Assembly (NCBI GenBank): GCA_019426215.1
Contig: CM033405.1
Span: 4,813,001-4,877,000, forward strand
Direction: 5' to 3'
DNA from: Buddleja alternifolia
Lineage: Eukaryota > Streptophyta > Magnoliopsida > Lamiales > Scrophulariaceae
Length of the DNA stretch: 64,000 nt
The translations under genes and the position numbers were made by a program. The notes under the pieces were generated by a model, which saw nothing but the letters and a program-made list of their open reading frames with translations, ran no database searches and was not told the DNA's origin. Positions 45,257-57,148 of the stretch are shown here, piece by piece. How positions within the stretch are numbered: the first letter of the stretch is position 1; each line of letters opens with the position of its first letter.

Positions 45257-48200
45257 AGGATTGAAGACCATCCTATAACACACTTGAAAACACATTCCCC
45301 ATTGGGGGAGCCTAAACACATCCTATCATCTTCATCATCCTTAGATTAGTTATGAAGATTATCAACAACCTCTGAAGGTGAAGAAATCAAGAAGCATGGA
45401 AGAGATGAAGATCGAAGTTCAACCATCAAAAATACGAGGGAGTTTCTTAGATTTAGATTTATTTTCGTCTATGAATATGAATCTTAATTTAAGTTCCTAT
45501 CTTTTATCTTTTATGATGAAATAGATTTTTCGAACTAAGGCCATGTTGAGGCTAAATTATGATAATTGAGTTATAAATTGTGTTTTTCATATTAATTCTA
45601 TTGTTGCTTTGTGTCTTGATCTTGTTTGAATGCATCATATGCTTAGCTACCATATGCATGATTTATTGCTTAAATTATTCGTTCGAGAGAAGTTAATTTA
45701 AGGTGCAAAGAGGATCATCACATAATCCGTAAAAAATAGGGAATTGCCCCTAGAGATAGGTAGAGATTCCCGGGTGCAGTTAGCCGGATTAATCCGGGGA
45801 AATTCTAGAACTTGAATGCATGATTGTTGGTTAGATTCTCGGATAGACATATCTAGGGAACCATCAATTAATCATAGGATTATTACAGCCGAGAAATCGG
45901 GTAGTAATTATTTAAGGTTTTTTCCACCAAAGCAACATTAGTCTAATAATATGAGAACATGTTTATAATGAAAATTGATTAATTTATGCCAACACATGTG
46001 TCTTAGTTGCTCTTTTCCATAGCTATCTTGATTTCGACATCTTGTTTCTTATATCTTACATACATAATATTTTAGTTAATTCTTGTTTTAGTTTAAGTTC
46101 TTCAATTGCTTTAAAATCATAAACTAAAATACAAGTCCTTGAGGTTCGACAACCTAGACTTTATTGTCCACTTTATTACTACACACGACCAGTCCACTTG
46201 CTGTTTAATACACGTAAGGATTTTTCGTGTCAATCACATAATAAAGGATACGGTTTTGTTGATAACCTCCTTATGACTCCCGCTTCATAATAACTACCTT
46301 ATCCACCAAATGCAAGGAGCGACCTTGTTAACAAACTGACATGCCCGGGTACATGTCTAAATCTATGACCCCATCGCCATGATACGCTCCGTCCATGCGC
46401 TGGAGGGGAATCTGAAACCATGGGGTTGTGACCAAGCATTACGACAAGCCCGATGCTGCCCGCACGGGTCACAAACCTCCATGCCGCAATTTGGGCCCAG
46501 ATAATCAATAATCCACGAGGGATCCATATAACCAAGATAATATCACATTTAGTGCACAGACGAGATAAAGTACTACACCAGGCCGACAGCAATCATAATA
46601 CAACAATTGTATTCCGTCTCCCCACTGTCTCATACCAGCAGGAGACTTTGTACATTTGAATATCCAACAAAGATTAAAAGGATACCACAGTCCCAAGGTG
46701 CGATAAAGTACGACACCTGGGATACATAAATAAGTATGTTCGATAATTTAGATAAAACACATTTAAATTATGATCTTAGCTATATAAATGACAATGATAC
46801 TAAATATTGCAGAATAAAACAAACTAATAAATTAAGCACTCACAGGAGCAACCAATTGTCGGTAAAGTGAAACACATCTCTAAGCTAATCACGTAACCCC
46901 TTTTTTTGTGAAGTCGCCATCCATGCTACCTAAAAGTGGGTATATATATCACACATATGTGCAAAGTACTACTGACAAACTAGTGAAGCACAATTTATTT
47001 CATAATAGGTATCATTTTATTACTTAACAACATGAATGAGGAAATAACTAGTAGTAACTCATGCCTGTAAATAAATAGTTTTATGATCAAGATATTAATT
47101 GTTAATTTTCAAATAATTGATTTATAAGTCAACTTCATCCATGAGTACTACAAGCGACCTCAATTAACTAGTCAGTAACTCAATTGATAAACCGATTATT
47201 ATTATGTGTCTAACTAACAATTACTACCTAATTAAAATAAGGACTAAACAGCAAGCTATGAATTATACTAACTAATAAAACTTCTGTCAACTAACTAATA
47301 ACCACGTACATGAATTTGGCAAAGAATGTGTAGTTATTATCTGGAATCTAAAATTAATTATGTAGCTATGAGCATGAGAATTGATTTAATAATCAAAAGA
47401 AAAGGGTACAATGATATGCTGAATTACCTGAACATTACCTTGATGAGCAGAAAGAAAAACGAACAGAAATGAAGCACTTTGCTAGAGCAATATCTCATTC
47501 TCATGTACATGTTATTTTATTGGTATCCTAAGTTAAGTTATCACCTTAATTTGTAAACTGACCACCAAATTCAAGTTCAAATGCCTCAACTCCATGATTA
47601 ATTATAATCTAAGTATTTAATATTATATTCTCCTTGATTCAATGTATTAACTGAGCATTTCTATAATTTTATTAAAATAATGGATTGTAACAAGCAAGCT
47701 TAACATTGGTGAATCAATCATATTTATACTTGGTAGGGTTCACTAATTAGAAAATACCAGATAATTGTGGTGCGAGGATTAGTTTGGTATTAGTAGTTAA
47801 GTAATCCATGATTGAATTAAGACAATTGAACATACTAAAGCAATTAAGAATTGCTGAACAATTAATCTAATAGTAAGAAATGCAGAAGTAAATGAAGGAG
47901 AAGGAAAGGGGCGTACCTCTGGCTGTAGAGGAAATGGATTAACTTGGGTGTATATATAGTGTTATGTATAGTGTATATTTATTAGTAGGTTGCAGGAGGT
48001 GGCAATGAATTGGGTGGCTAATTTTATACAAGACACGTCCACCTCCAACTTTCTTTATTTTCTTATTTACCCAACATTAACATCAACTACAATTTAACCC
48101 CCAAAATTCTAAGATGGTACAGTAAAACTCATATACACTTCCAAGAATTTATAGAGCACCCCCTCATGTATAGAATTTGTTCCATTCTAGCCCAAGAACA

Positions 48201-48432
48201 TTTTCTAATAATCACTATCTATAATTTTAAATGGATAATCCTTTAAATTTAAATCGACAAAGATTACAGATGACTAAACTTACCACTTTGAAATGAGGGG
48301 CGTCACAGCATGTGTATTTCAATATTTTAAAAAAATAGAAATAATGTTTCACATTTCCTTTACCATGCATATCATTTTCATGGTTGTTGGCCTAGCGACT
48401 TATCTTTTGTGTGGATTAATATAATGTTGAAA

Positions 48433-49126
48433 ATATTTTATGAAATTGAATGATTGTTATGTTATTTATCTTATACTTTGATGATAATATCCTAATGATG
48501 AATCTTGCAAAACTTGACTTTGTGGATCTTGACATTATGGGGAAGAAATATTTATCTTTGGTGTTAGATGTTGAAATTTATTTAGATGCAAATAGTTTTG
48601 AAGACACAATCAAAGAAGGAAACAAAACATCTAATCAAGATAAAACCAAAATCCATGAGCCTCGTCCGATTGGTTCTGCTCCATTCCCTGAAGTGAATGT
48701 AGCAACACATAATCATTTTAATTATGAATAAAATCGAGGATGTGGACATGAATATGGTTATGAACATCATGATGGTTATTTTAATAACTCATCTTTCCAC
48801 CAAAAATGGAAAATTATTGAAGAAAAAAATGAATGTGGGCAAAATAGCAAATCTATAGAGAATTTATGCTATCGATGTGGTGGAAAAGGTCATTGGTCAT
48901 GTACCTGTCGTACGCCCTAGGTGGAAAAGCATCTTGTTGACCTTTACTAAGAACCGCTAAAAAGCAAAGGAAAGAAAGTAAAAATAAATTTTGATCTTAA
49001 ATATGGCGATTCTGATCATGGCTATTTTGATGACACTCATTTAGATGTTGCGGATTTTGTTCATCTAGATGGAAAAAAAAATATTGATCACTTGATCAGC
49101 AGCAACATCAATAATGAAGATATGTG
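48433..49126 (+). pseudogene. copia gag remnant with internal deletion
   Basis: The N-terminus at about 48493 (MMNLAKLDFVDLDIMGKKYL) has the conserved start of copia gag proteins. It passes after about 35 residues straight into a C-terminal type segment (IKEGNKTSNQDKTKIHEPRP), so the central gag domain is missing. A stop follows NHFNYE at 48731. Downstream is a CCHC knuckle CYRCGGKGHWSCTC (about 48870-48910) and an acidic tail. The knuckle normally packages RNA. Confidence 0.8.
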
Positions 49127-49184
49127 ATAGTGCAACAACTCACACCATCCTAAATAATTAAAAAATATATATACTTCTCTTATT

Positions 49185-50534
49185 TAGAATGCAAGAAGCC
49201 AATGTTAGTACTATATCTGGTGGTGGAAGGTAATTGAAAGCTCCGACAGAGCTAATATATTGTTACCTGGAGGAATGCAATTTTATATTGATGAAGCATT
49301 ATATATTACCAAGTCTCACAAAAATTTATTGAGCTTCAAAGATATCCGTCGAAATGGATATCATATTGAGACAACAAGTGATGACAATTTTGAGTATTTT
49401 TACATCACTAATACAATATCTGAGAACAAATATACATTGGAAAAGTTACCTATATTTTCCTCCGGTTTGTACTACATGTATATATCTTCTATTGAAACAC
49501 ATGTTATCGTAAACCAGAAGTTTGCGAATCAAAATAAGTTTGTTGTTTGGCATGACCGGTTAGGCCATCTCGGATCAATTATGATGCGAAAAATAATTGA
49601 AAATTCATGTGGCCATTCATTGAAGAGCCAGCAAATTCTTCAATGCAATGATTTCTCATGTGTTGCTTGTTCTCAAGGAAAGTTGATTATTCGACCATCA
49701 ACAACAAAAATAGGAAGTGAATCTCTTACGTTTTTGGAATGTATTCAAGGCGATATTTTTGGATCAATACACCCATCGTGTGGACCATTAAGATATTTTA
49801 TAGTTTTAATAGATGTATCAACAAGATGGTCACATGTGTCTTTGTTATCGACTCGCAACCTAGAGTTTGCGAGATTGCTTGCTCAATTGATTAGACTAAG
49901 AGCACATTTTCCAGATTATCCGATTAAGAATATGCGCCTTGATAATGCGGGTGAATTTACTTTCAAAACATTTAATGACTATTGTATATCTATTGGAATT
50001 GATGTTGAACATCCTGTAGAACATGTTCATACACAAAATGATCTAGCAGAATCGTTTATTAAGCGTTTGCAGTTAATTGCAAGACCTTTTCTTATGAGAT
50101 CAAAACTTTCTATTTCTTGTTGGGGACATGCTATTTTGCATGCAGCAACAGTTATTCGCATAAGGCCAACAAGTTATCATAAGTTCTCCCCATTACATTT
50201 GATTTTCGGTCAAGAACCAAATATTTTCCATCTAAGAATTTCTGGATGTGTGGTATATGTTCCAAGTGCTCCACCACAATGCACTAAGATGGGTCCTCAA
50301 AGATAGTTGGGAATTTATGTGGGATTTGAGTCTCTATCTATAATAAAGTATCTAGAGCCGTTGATTGGAGACTTATTCACGGCTCGGTTTGCTGATTGTC
50401 ATTTTGATGAATCAAACTTCCCAACATTATGGGGAGAAATAAGCAGCTGGAAAAGAAGATTAGTTGGAATGAATTATCTTTATCTCATCTTGATCCTTGT
50501 ACAAAACAATGTGAATTGGAAGTTCAAAAGATAA
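49185..50534 (+). pseudogene. copia protease end and integrase
   Basis: It begins with the end of the protease domain (LPGGMQFYIDEALYITKS, NLLSFKDIRRNGYHIET). The protease active site itself is absent, showing a second deletion between gag and here. GAG-pre-integrase follows (VVWHDRLGHLG, CVACSQGK). The integrase core has Asp in IQGDIFGSIHP, Asp in NMRLDNAGEF and Glu in DLAESFIKRLQ. An open frame of 348 codons ends at a TAG at about 50304; the next segment (GIYVGFESLSIIKYLEP) is the usual continuation. Decay is moderate. Confidence 0.88.
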
Positions 50535-51109
50535 TTCATTTGTAAGGTTTAGCTAACCAATTGCCAGATGCATTTACTGACCTAAAGAAAGTGACTAAAT
50601 CACATGTACTAGCTGCTAATGCTCCAGTAAGAATTGTTGTCCCTGAGGGACAAAGTAATGAATCTACTGCACGCTTGAAGCGCGGTAGACCTATCGGTTC
50701 CAAAGATAGTAATCCTCGAAAATGAAAAGGAGCTAAGAATCAAGATGGTCTAATCAAGGATAAAATAACTCTAGAAGAGTCCCTAGTTATAACTAATATT
50801 TCGGTTCTAAAAGAACCTCAGGTACCTCAAAATCGTGAAAATAATGAGATCTCAATAGATTATGTTATGAACGGGATACAATGGAATCGAAATGAAGTCA
50901 ACGTTGACGATAAATTTGCATATAATGTAGCGCTAAATGTGATGAATGATAATGAGGATCAAGAATTAAAGTTTGTTAATGCATGCAGAAATAGAAATGA
51001 TTGGCCTAAATGAAAAGACGCAATTGAGGCTAAGTTAAACTCGCTTGCAAAATGAAAAGTTTTTGGACGTCTAGTCTGTACACCTGAAGATGTACAACCA
51101 GTTGTATAT
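50535..51109 (+). pseudogene. copia linker between integrase and RT
   Basis: Several short frames with stops. Recognisable pieces include KRGRPIGSKD (about 50680), the usual copia linker motif, and FVNACRNRNDWPK near 50970 leading into RT. Confidence 0.65.
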
Positions 51110-51336
51110 AAATGGCTATTTATGCAAAAACGAAATGAGAAAGATGAAATTTTAAGATATAAGGCAAGTCTTGTTGCCTAAGGGTTTTCGCAAAGACCTG
51201 GCATAGATTATGAGAAGACATATTCTCCTGTAATGGATGCAACTACTTTTCGTTATATAATAAGTCTAGCAGTGCATGAAAAACTTGATTTGCGTCTAAT
51301 GGATGTTGTTACAGCCTATTTGTATGGTTCACTTGA

Positions 51337-51372
<36 letters not shown>

Positions 51373-51855
51373 ATCCCTAAAGGATTTAATATGCTTGGAG
51401 CATATAATTCAAGTTCTCGAGAACACTATTCAATTAAATTAAATAAGTTCTTCTATGGACTGAAACAATTTGGACGCATGTGGTATAATCGTCTCAGTGA
51501 ATATTTGTTGAAGGAAGGATATAAGAATGATCCAATTTATCTTTGTATTTTCATGAAAAGATCTGGAAATGAGTTTGTTATAGTTACAATTTATGTTGAT
51601 GATTTAAATATCATTGGAACTCCTGAAGAGATACAAGAAGCTGTAAATTGCTTAAATAAAGGATTTGGGATGAAAGATATTGGAAGAACAAAATTTTGCC
51701 TTGGGTTGCAAATTGAATATTTAAAGAATGGAATTTTTGTCTATCAAGACTATTATGTATCAAAGGTGCTAAAGCGTTTCTATATGGACAAATCACATCC
51801 ATTGAGCACCTCGATGATCGTAAGGTCACTAGATGTGAACAAAGATCCTTTTTGA
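51110..51855 (+). pseudogene. copia reverse transcriptase
   Basis: It starts with YKWLFMQKRNEKDEI and continues through FSQRPGIDYEKTYSPVMDA and LDLRLMDVVTAYLYGSL. An (AT)n run (about 51340-51368) then interrupts the frame. It resumes with KIPKGFNML, LNKFFYGLKQFGRMWYNRLS and the catalytic YVDD in IVTIYVDDLNIIGTPEEI. A frameshift or stop at 51855 separates it from RNase H. Confidence 0.9.
51340..51368. repeat. (AT)n microsatellite within the RT coding region
   Basis: A pure AT run of about 28 bp replaces part of a codon stretch normally reading ...DDIYMKIPEGF, a post-insertion expansion. Confidence 0.85.
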
Positions 51856-51865
51856 CCTAGAGAAA

Positions 51866-52550
51866 GTGATGAAGAAACTAATGTATCTTGGTTGTCATAC
51901 TCGAGTTGATATAGCATTTGATGTTAATCTATTAGCGAGATATAGTTCTTTTCCTACACGAAGGCATTGGAATGGGGTTAAGCAGGTGCTTCGCTACCTT
52001 AGAGGTACAATCCATATGTGCTTGTTTTATTCAAATGTACCCAAGTCCGAATTGATTGGATATGCAAATGCTGGATATCTGTCTGATCCTCCGAATGGTC
52101 GTTCACAAACGGGCTACTTATTTACATGTGGTGGCACAGCTATTTCATGGTGGTCTATAAAACAAACCATATCGGCCACATCATCTAATTATGCAGAAAT
52201 CTTGACTATTCATGAGGCAAGTCGATAATGTATTTGGTTAAGATCTATGATTCAACACATTTGAGGGACTTGTGGTTTATCTTCTGAAAAAATGATCCCG
52301 ACAATCTTATATGAAGATAATTCTCCATGTATCGCACACTTGAAAGAAGGGTAGATTAAAGAAGATAGAACAAAGCATATTTCACCAAAGTTCTTTTTCA
52401 CACATGATCTTCAGAAGACGGTGATATCAATGTTCAACAAATCCGTTCCAGTAATAATCTTACTGATTTGTTCACCAAAGCACTTCCTACAAGAACATTT
52501 GAAAAACTAGTCTACAATATTGGCGTGCGTAGACTTAAAGATCTTGACTG
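51866..52550 (+). pseudogene. copia RNase H
   Basis: MYLGCHTRVDIAFDVNLLAR, then GYANAGYLSDPPNGRSQTGY and TISATSSNYAEILTIHEASR. The first acidic residue of the RNase H core (normally D in GYSDAGY or GYADAGY) is Asn here. Stops follow; further C-terminal pieces (FFTHDLQK, LTDLFTKALP) run to about 52550. Confidence 0.85.
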
Positions 52551-52762
52551 ATATTGTCATGACAGGGAGATAATATACGCTGCACTCTTTTTCCCTTAAC
52601 CAAGTTTTTTCCCACCGGGTTTTCTTGGTAAGGTTTTTAATGAGGCAGCATCTGATTGCGCATTGAAATAATTATGTTCTCCTTTTCTTTCACTAGGTTT
52701 TTGTCTCATTGGATTCTTCCTAATAAGGTTTTAACGAGGCATATTCTTAAGTGATGGATATC

Positions 52763-52772
52763 CAAGGGGGAG
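52763..52772 (+). other. copia polypurine tract
   Basis: AAGGGGGAG directly precedes the 3' LTR. Confidence 0.75.
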
Positions 52773-53028
52773 CATTATGAATAATTATTTAGTGGATGTT
52801 CATACAAGTCCGAAATCTCTTTACCTCCATGTCTTCTCACTTTTCATCATGAATATACTTCAAGGTAATTACTTCCCTCATTATGTAATCAACCTTTGAT
52901 GTTCTTGATTTGTGTCTATAAATAGGCTATACCATTGTGATACGGAGACACACCAAAAAATGAATACAAAGTTATCTCTCATTCTATTATCCCTCTACTT
53001 TATAATATTTTGGGAATATTTCATAACA
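52773..53028 (+). repeat. copia 3' LTR
   Basis: Matches the 5' LTR with numerous substitutions, including CATTATGAA instead of TGTTATGAA at its first bases. It ends TTCATAACA and is followed by the AAATA duplication. The visible divergence between the two LTRs indicates an old insertion. Confidence 0.9.
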
Positions 53029-53033
53029 AAATA

Positions 53034-53454
53034 CATATATATACTCATACATACTTCTTACCCCAAATATAGTAAATACATATTTAGATACAACATATTG
53101 AGTAAATACCTCTTGCCAAAAAAAGATATTAATGCAAAAATATTTAGTAATAAGTAATCATTTTGTGTGCACAATGTCTAGACCAATGCGTTATTTTTTT
53201 TTATTAATTTTTAAAAAAATTCAATTTCATTAAATAAAAAGGTAAAAGAAAATTACATCATACAGTGGAAACTCCTTCGACGAACCAAAATAGTAAAGCA
53301 CCTAGAAACAAAAAATAAAATCGGACCAATAACCTTCTACATCAATTGTAAAATGCTAAGCATAACCAAAATAAAACACAACTAATTCAATTAAGCATAA
53401 GCAACAACCATTCTATGTAATCCTTTCCATTCCACCAATCACCAGGCTATTTTT
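53034..53454. other. AT-rich DNA without recognisable features
   Basis: Right flank of the copia element. No coding or repeat signal seen. Confidence 0.5.
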
Positions 53455-55515
53455 CGGGAAAATTAAATGAATAATACAAAATAAAATATTAATTATTAAA
53501 ATAATAAAACTTTAATTAGGTATTAGAAAATAGCACATTCTGCTGTCAAGTACAGCGGAATCTTTAATAAATTAATGCATTCCGCTGTTGGGTACAGCGG
53601 AATGTATTATATATATTTTTTCCTTTTTTAATTAAATAATGGTTTTTGCTTTATTTTCTACTCATATTTCTCACTTTTTCGTGCATTTTTGGGTTTCGAC
53701 TTGAATATATAAATTGTAGACTTTCATATAGATTTTGTAACCGCACAAGAATGGATTCATTTTGATATACAAGTGAAAGAATACGACAAGTAAAAAGAAA
53801 ACAGTAGAGTAATTTTTTAAAGAAAATAATGACTTTGTCTATGTTTTCGACTCATTTTTCTCCTTTTTTCGTTCATTTTTGGGTTTCGACTTGACACATA
53901 AATTGTAGATTTTCATATAAATTTTATAACTACACAAGAATGGACTCATTTTGATGCCCGGGTGAAGGAATACGGCAAGCAAAAAAGTAGCATTAGAGCA
54001 ATTTGTTTAAGAAAATAATGATTTTTTTCTTATTTCCGGCTCATTTTTCTCCCTTTTACATACATTTTTGGGTTTCGATTTGAACATATAAATTGTGGAC
54101 TTTCATATAAATTTTGTAACTGCACAACAATGAACTCATGTCGATGCCCGGGCAAAGAAATACGGCAAGGAAAAAAGCAACATTAGAGCAATCTTTTTAA
54201 GAAAATCATGATTTTTCCTTGTTTTCGGCTCATTTTTCTCCCTTTTTCCCGCATTTTTTGGTTTTGACTTGAACATATAAATTGTATACTTTTATATAAA
54301 CTTTGTAACCGCACAAGAATGGACTTATTTCGATACCCGGATGAAGGAATACGAAAAGTAAAAAGGAAACATTAAAGCAAGATTTTAAAGAAAATAATGA
54401 TTTTATCTATGTTTTCGGCTCATTTTTCTCCCTTTTTCATTTATTTTTGGGTTTCGACTTGAACACATAAATCGTAAATTTTCATATAAAATTTGTATCC
54501 GCACAAGAATAAACTCATTTCGATGCCCGGGCGAAGAAATATGACAAGCAAAAAAGCAGCATTAGAGCATTTTTTTTTTAAAAAAAATAATTTTTTCCTT
54601 GTTTCCGGATCATTTTTTTCCCTTTTTTCTTCATTAGCATTAGAGCATTTTGTTTAAGAAAATAATAACTTTAACCTTGTTTCCGGATCATTTTTTCCCT
54701 TTTTTGTTCATTTTTTGTTTCAACTTGAACACATAAATTATAGAGTTTCATATAAACTTAGTAATCGGACAAGAATGGACACATTTCGATGGCCGGGTGA
54801 AGGAATATGGCAAGAATGGACTTGAACAAATGTTGCTTTTTTGCTTGCCGTATTCCTTCTCTCGAGCTCGAAATGAGTCCATTCTAGTGCGGTTACAAAG
54901 TTTATACGAAAATTTACAATTTATGTGTTCAATTCAAAATCCAAAAATGAACAAAAAAGAGAGAAAAATGAGTCAAAAATAAGGAAAAAATTATTATTTT
55001 CTTAAAAAAATTACTCTAGTGCTGGTTTTTTGCTTGCCGTATTCCTTCACCCGAGCGTCGAAATGAGTCCATTCTTGTGCGGTTATAAATTTTATATAAA
55101 AGTCCATAATTAATATGTTCAAGTCGAAACCCAAAAATGAACCAAAAAGGGAGAAAAATAAGTCAGAAACATAGACAAAGTCATTATTTTCTTTAAAAAA
55201 TTGTTCTAATATCCTTTTTACTTGTCGTATTCCTTTACCCTGATATCAAAATGAATTCATTCTTGTGCGCTGACAAAGTCTATATGAAAGTCTACAATTT
55301 ATATGTTCAAGTCGAAACCTAAAAATGCATGAAAAAGGGAGAAAAATGAGCCGAAAATAAAGAAAAAATTATTATTAAATTAAAAAAGGAAAAAAATATA
55401 TAATGCATTCTGCTGTACCCGACAGTGTCCTATTTTCAAATGCCTAATTAAAGTTGTATTATTTTAATAATTAATATTTATTTTTGTATTATTTATTTAA
55501 TTTTTCCCTATTTTC
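53455..55515. repeat. foldback structure made of ~188-bp tandem repeats
   Basis: The left half (about 53640-54810) has five to six direct copies of a ~188-bp unit marked by GGGTTTCGACTTGAACATAT and ACCGCACAAGAATGGACTCA. The right half (about 54830-55380) has three copies in the opposite orientation, with the switch near 54815-54830. The outer ends are also inverted repeats: AATTAGGTATTAGAAAATAG at about 53514 matches the complement of 55430-55450. It includes hairpin words such as ATTCCGCTGT...ACAGCGGAAT (53579-53604). No protein is encoded. It may be a foldback or TIR-type DNA element that amplified an internal repeat. Confidence 0.85.
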
Positions 55516-55989
55516 CAGATCCTTATTAAAACCTTAATCCTTATAGCAACCCACACATTCATTTAACCCCATCTTCTAGGGCGTTTTTATTTGCATTTGG
55601 CTATCCGACACCTTAGCCCGAAATTAATGAATAAAATAAGTATCTCATTTGGACATATGACATATCTTATCTTTTATTATATAGTAAATATTTAACACAA
55701 AAAGTTAATATTAATAGAGAAATAATATCATGTATATTTAAATATATATAGAGTATTTTTGCATTAACATTGAGTAAAAAATCAAGTAAAGAAAATAAGT
55801 GAAAAATAGTGTGACAAATCAAGTGAAAAAACAACGAATAAGAAACTGACAGGAAATTAAAACAAAAAAAAATCAAGTGAAAAAATTTGTGTTTAAAAAC
55901 GAAGAGAAAATGTCAAGTGAAAAAAATGAATGAAAAATTCCGATTGACAAATTTTGGAGAAAAAAAGAGGCTGAACTTTTGTTTTCAAA
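55516..55989. other. AT-rich DNA without recognisable features
   Basis: No coding signal or repeat seen. Confidence 0.45.
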
Positions 55990-56160
55990 TCAAGCTATAT
56001 ATATAAGGTAGAAGGGCAATTTTGGAAAGTAACTAAACAATCATAACACAATTGGCTTCAAAAGTTGACCAAGGGACCAATTTGGTACATTATTTAGTTC
56101 ATGAGGGTAAATACGACAGTGAGTAAAGTTTGAAAGGGCATTTTGTATTTATCCCCTTTT
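55990..56160 (-). repeat. dispersed ~150-bp repeat, related to 10670-10820
   Basis: The complement reads AAATGCCCTTTCAAACTTTA, then CATGAACTAAATAATGTACC. It is similar to 10670-10820 and about 43290-43440. Likely the end of a non-autonomous element. Confidence 0.55.
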
Positions 56161-57148
56161 TTAATTCAAACATGTTTTCGCCATGTCAGCCACGTATTCG
56201 TATTCGACACTGCAGCACGAGTCGATTTTTTGGAGTGTCCGTGCATCATAAATTTAATCTAATCACGCGAACTTAAATTAAGTTTTTTATTTAGTTCTTT
56301 AAAGCTAAAAATAATAATAAATCAGATAAATAAATGTTTTTAATTTTTTTTACGATTAACGGGTATGATCTAATCCTTTTAGGACAATACTTTTTTTATA
56401 GTTTGGATCAAAAGATGGCTCAATTGTCAATAATGGGATTCATTTTCTTTTATATGTAACAGCTTTGTGCAAGAATACATTGTTTGTGGGTGGTATGATC
56501 TCAGACTTTGCCACTTATTTATTTATAATATAGCATCTTTTGTTCTAATAAGAAAAAATAAAAATCTCCAGTATCAAGACTACAGAATCAGAAAATTTTC
56601 CTCAAACAAAAACTAGATCTAAAATGGAATACCATCCTTTTAGATATGATGAAACAAAAGATTGAGTGAATTACATGCACATCCCCACTTCAGTGTTAAT
56701 TATAATTTATTTATTTTTGGTAAATTACAGTTACTTCAGTGTTAATTACAAAAAATTCTTTGACTTTTGGTAAATTACAACGAGAGCTCCTCAATGGGTC
56801 TATTTATAATATTTGCAGGAGGTGAAGTTGTAAATAAAAAATATTTCACAGGAGCTATAATTGTAAAAATAGCTTAACATGATGGTCAACCTTGACCACA
56901 AAATATGTAACTTAAAGATACATATATCGTATCAAACTGTATTAATAAAATTCAATTCAAATATTTATGAGATATGCTATTTATTCTCCAATTCTTCAAA
57001 TTGAGCGCATTTGGATCTTAATTGCATTTGCTAAATTAACCATAGGAAGATCATTTCTAGGTCTCCACTCAATACACTTTAACGTGGTTTACTGAATTTC
57101 AAGAAGTTCATATTTCTTAGGAGTACAATACAGTGATCGACGTAGGAC
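56161..57148. other. AT-rich DNA without recognisable features
   Basis: No gene or clear repeat seen. It ends with the left hAT target duplication CGTAGGAC (57141-57148). Confidence 0.45.

Larger units (their letters stand above)
44560..46232 (+). mobile_element. nested solo LTR of an Athila-like family
   Basis: TGATAGGAG...TTCGTGTCA, 1673 bp, with an exact ATCAC duplication (44555-44559 and 46233-46237). It is absent from the first copy of the block, where the target is intact at about 11938. Its ends and several internal stretches match the gypsy LTR at 14196-15939 in reverse orientation, so it is a related but distinct family member. The internal part is gone, consistent with LTR-LTR recombination. 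Confidence 0.92.
44004..48307. mobile_element. 2.6-kb solo LTR (second copy), itself interrupted
   Basis: Same insertion as 11388-14011, with GCATG duplications at 43999-44003 and 48308-48312. Without the nested 1.67-kb LTR and its 5-bp duplication it is about 2.63 kb. Confidence 0.72.
43548..53028 (+). mobile_element. Ty1/copia retrotransposon, complete but degenerate, with nested insertions
   Basis: Two LTRs (43548-43804 and 52773-53028) flanked by AAATA on both sides (43543-43547 and 53029-53033). Internal order is gag, protease, integrase, RT, RNase H, which is the copia order. A 2.6-kb solo LTR (44004-48307) lies in the leader, and within it another solo LTR (44560-46232). Coding parts carry stops and frameshifts, and gag has lost its central part. 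Confidence 0.92.

Noticed and set aside
54797..54982. 61-codon ORF
   Set aside because: Falls at the turning point of the 188-bp foldback; not conserved between units.
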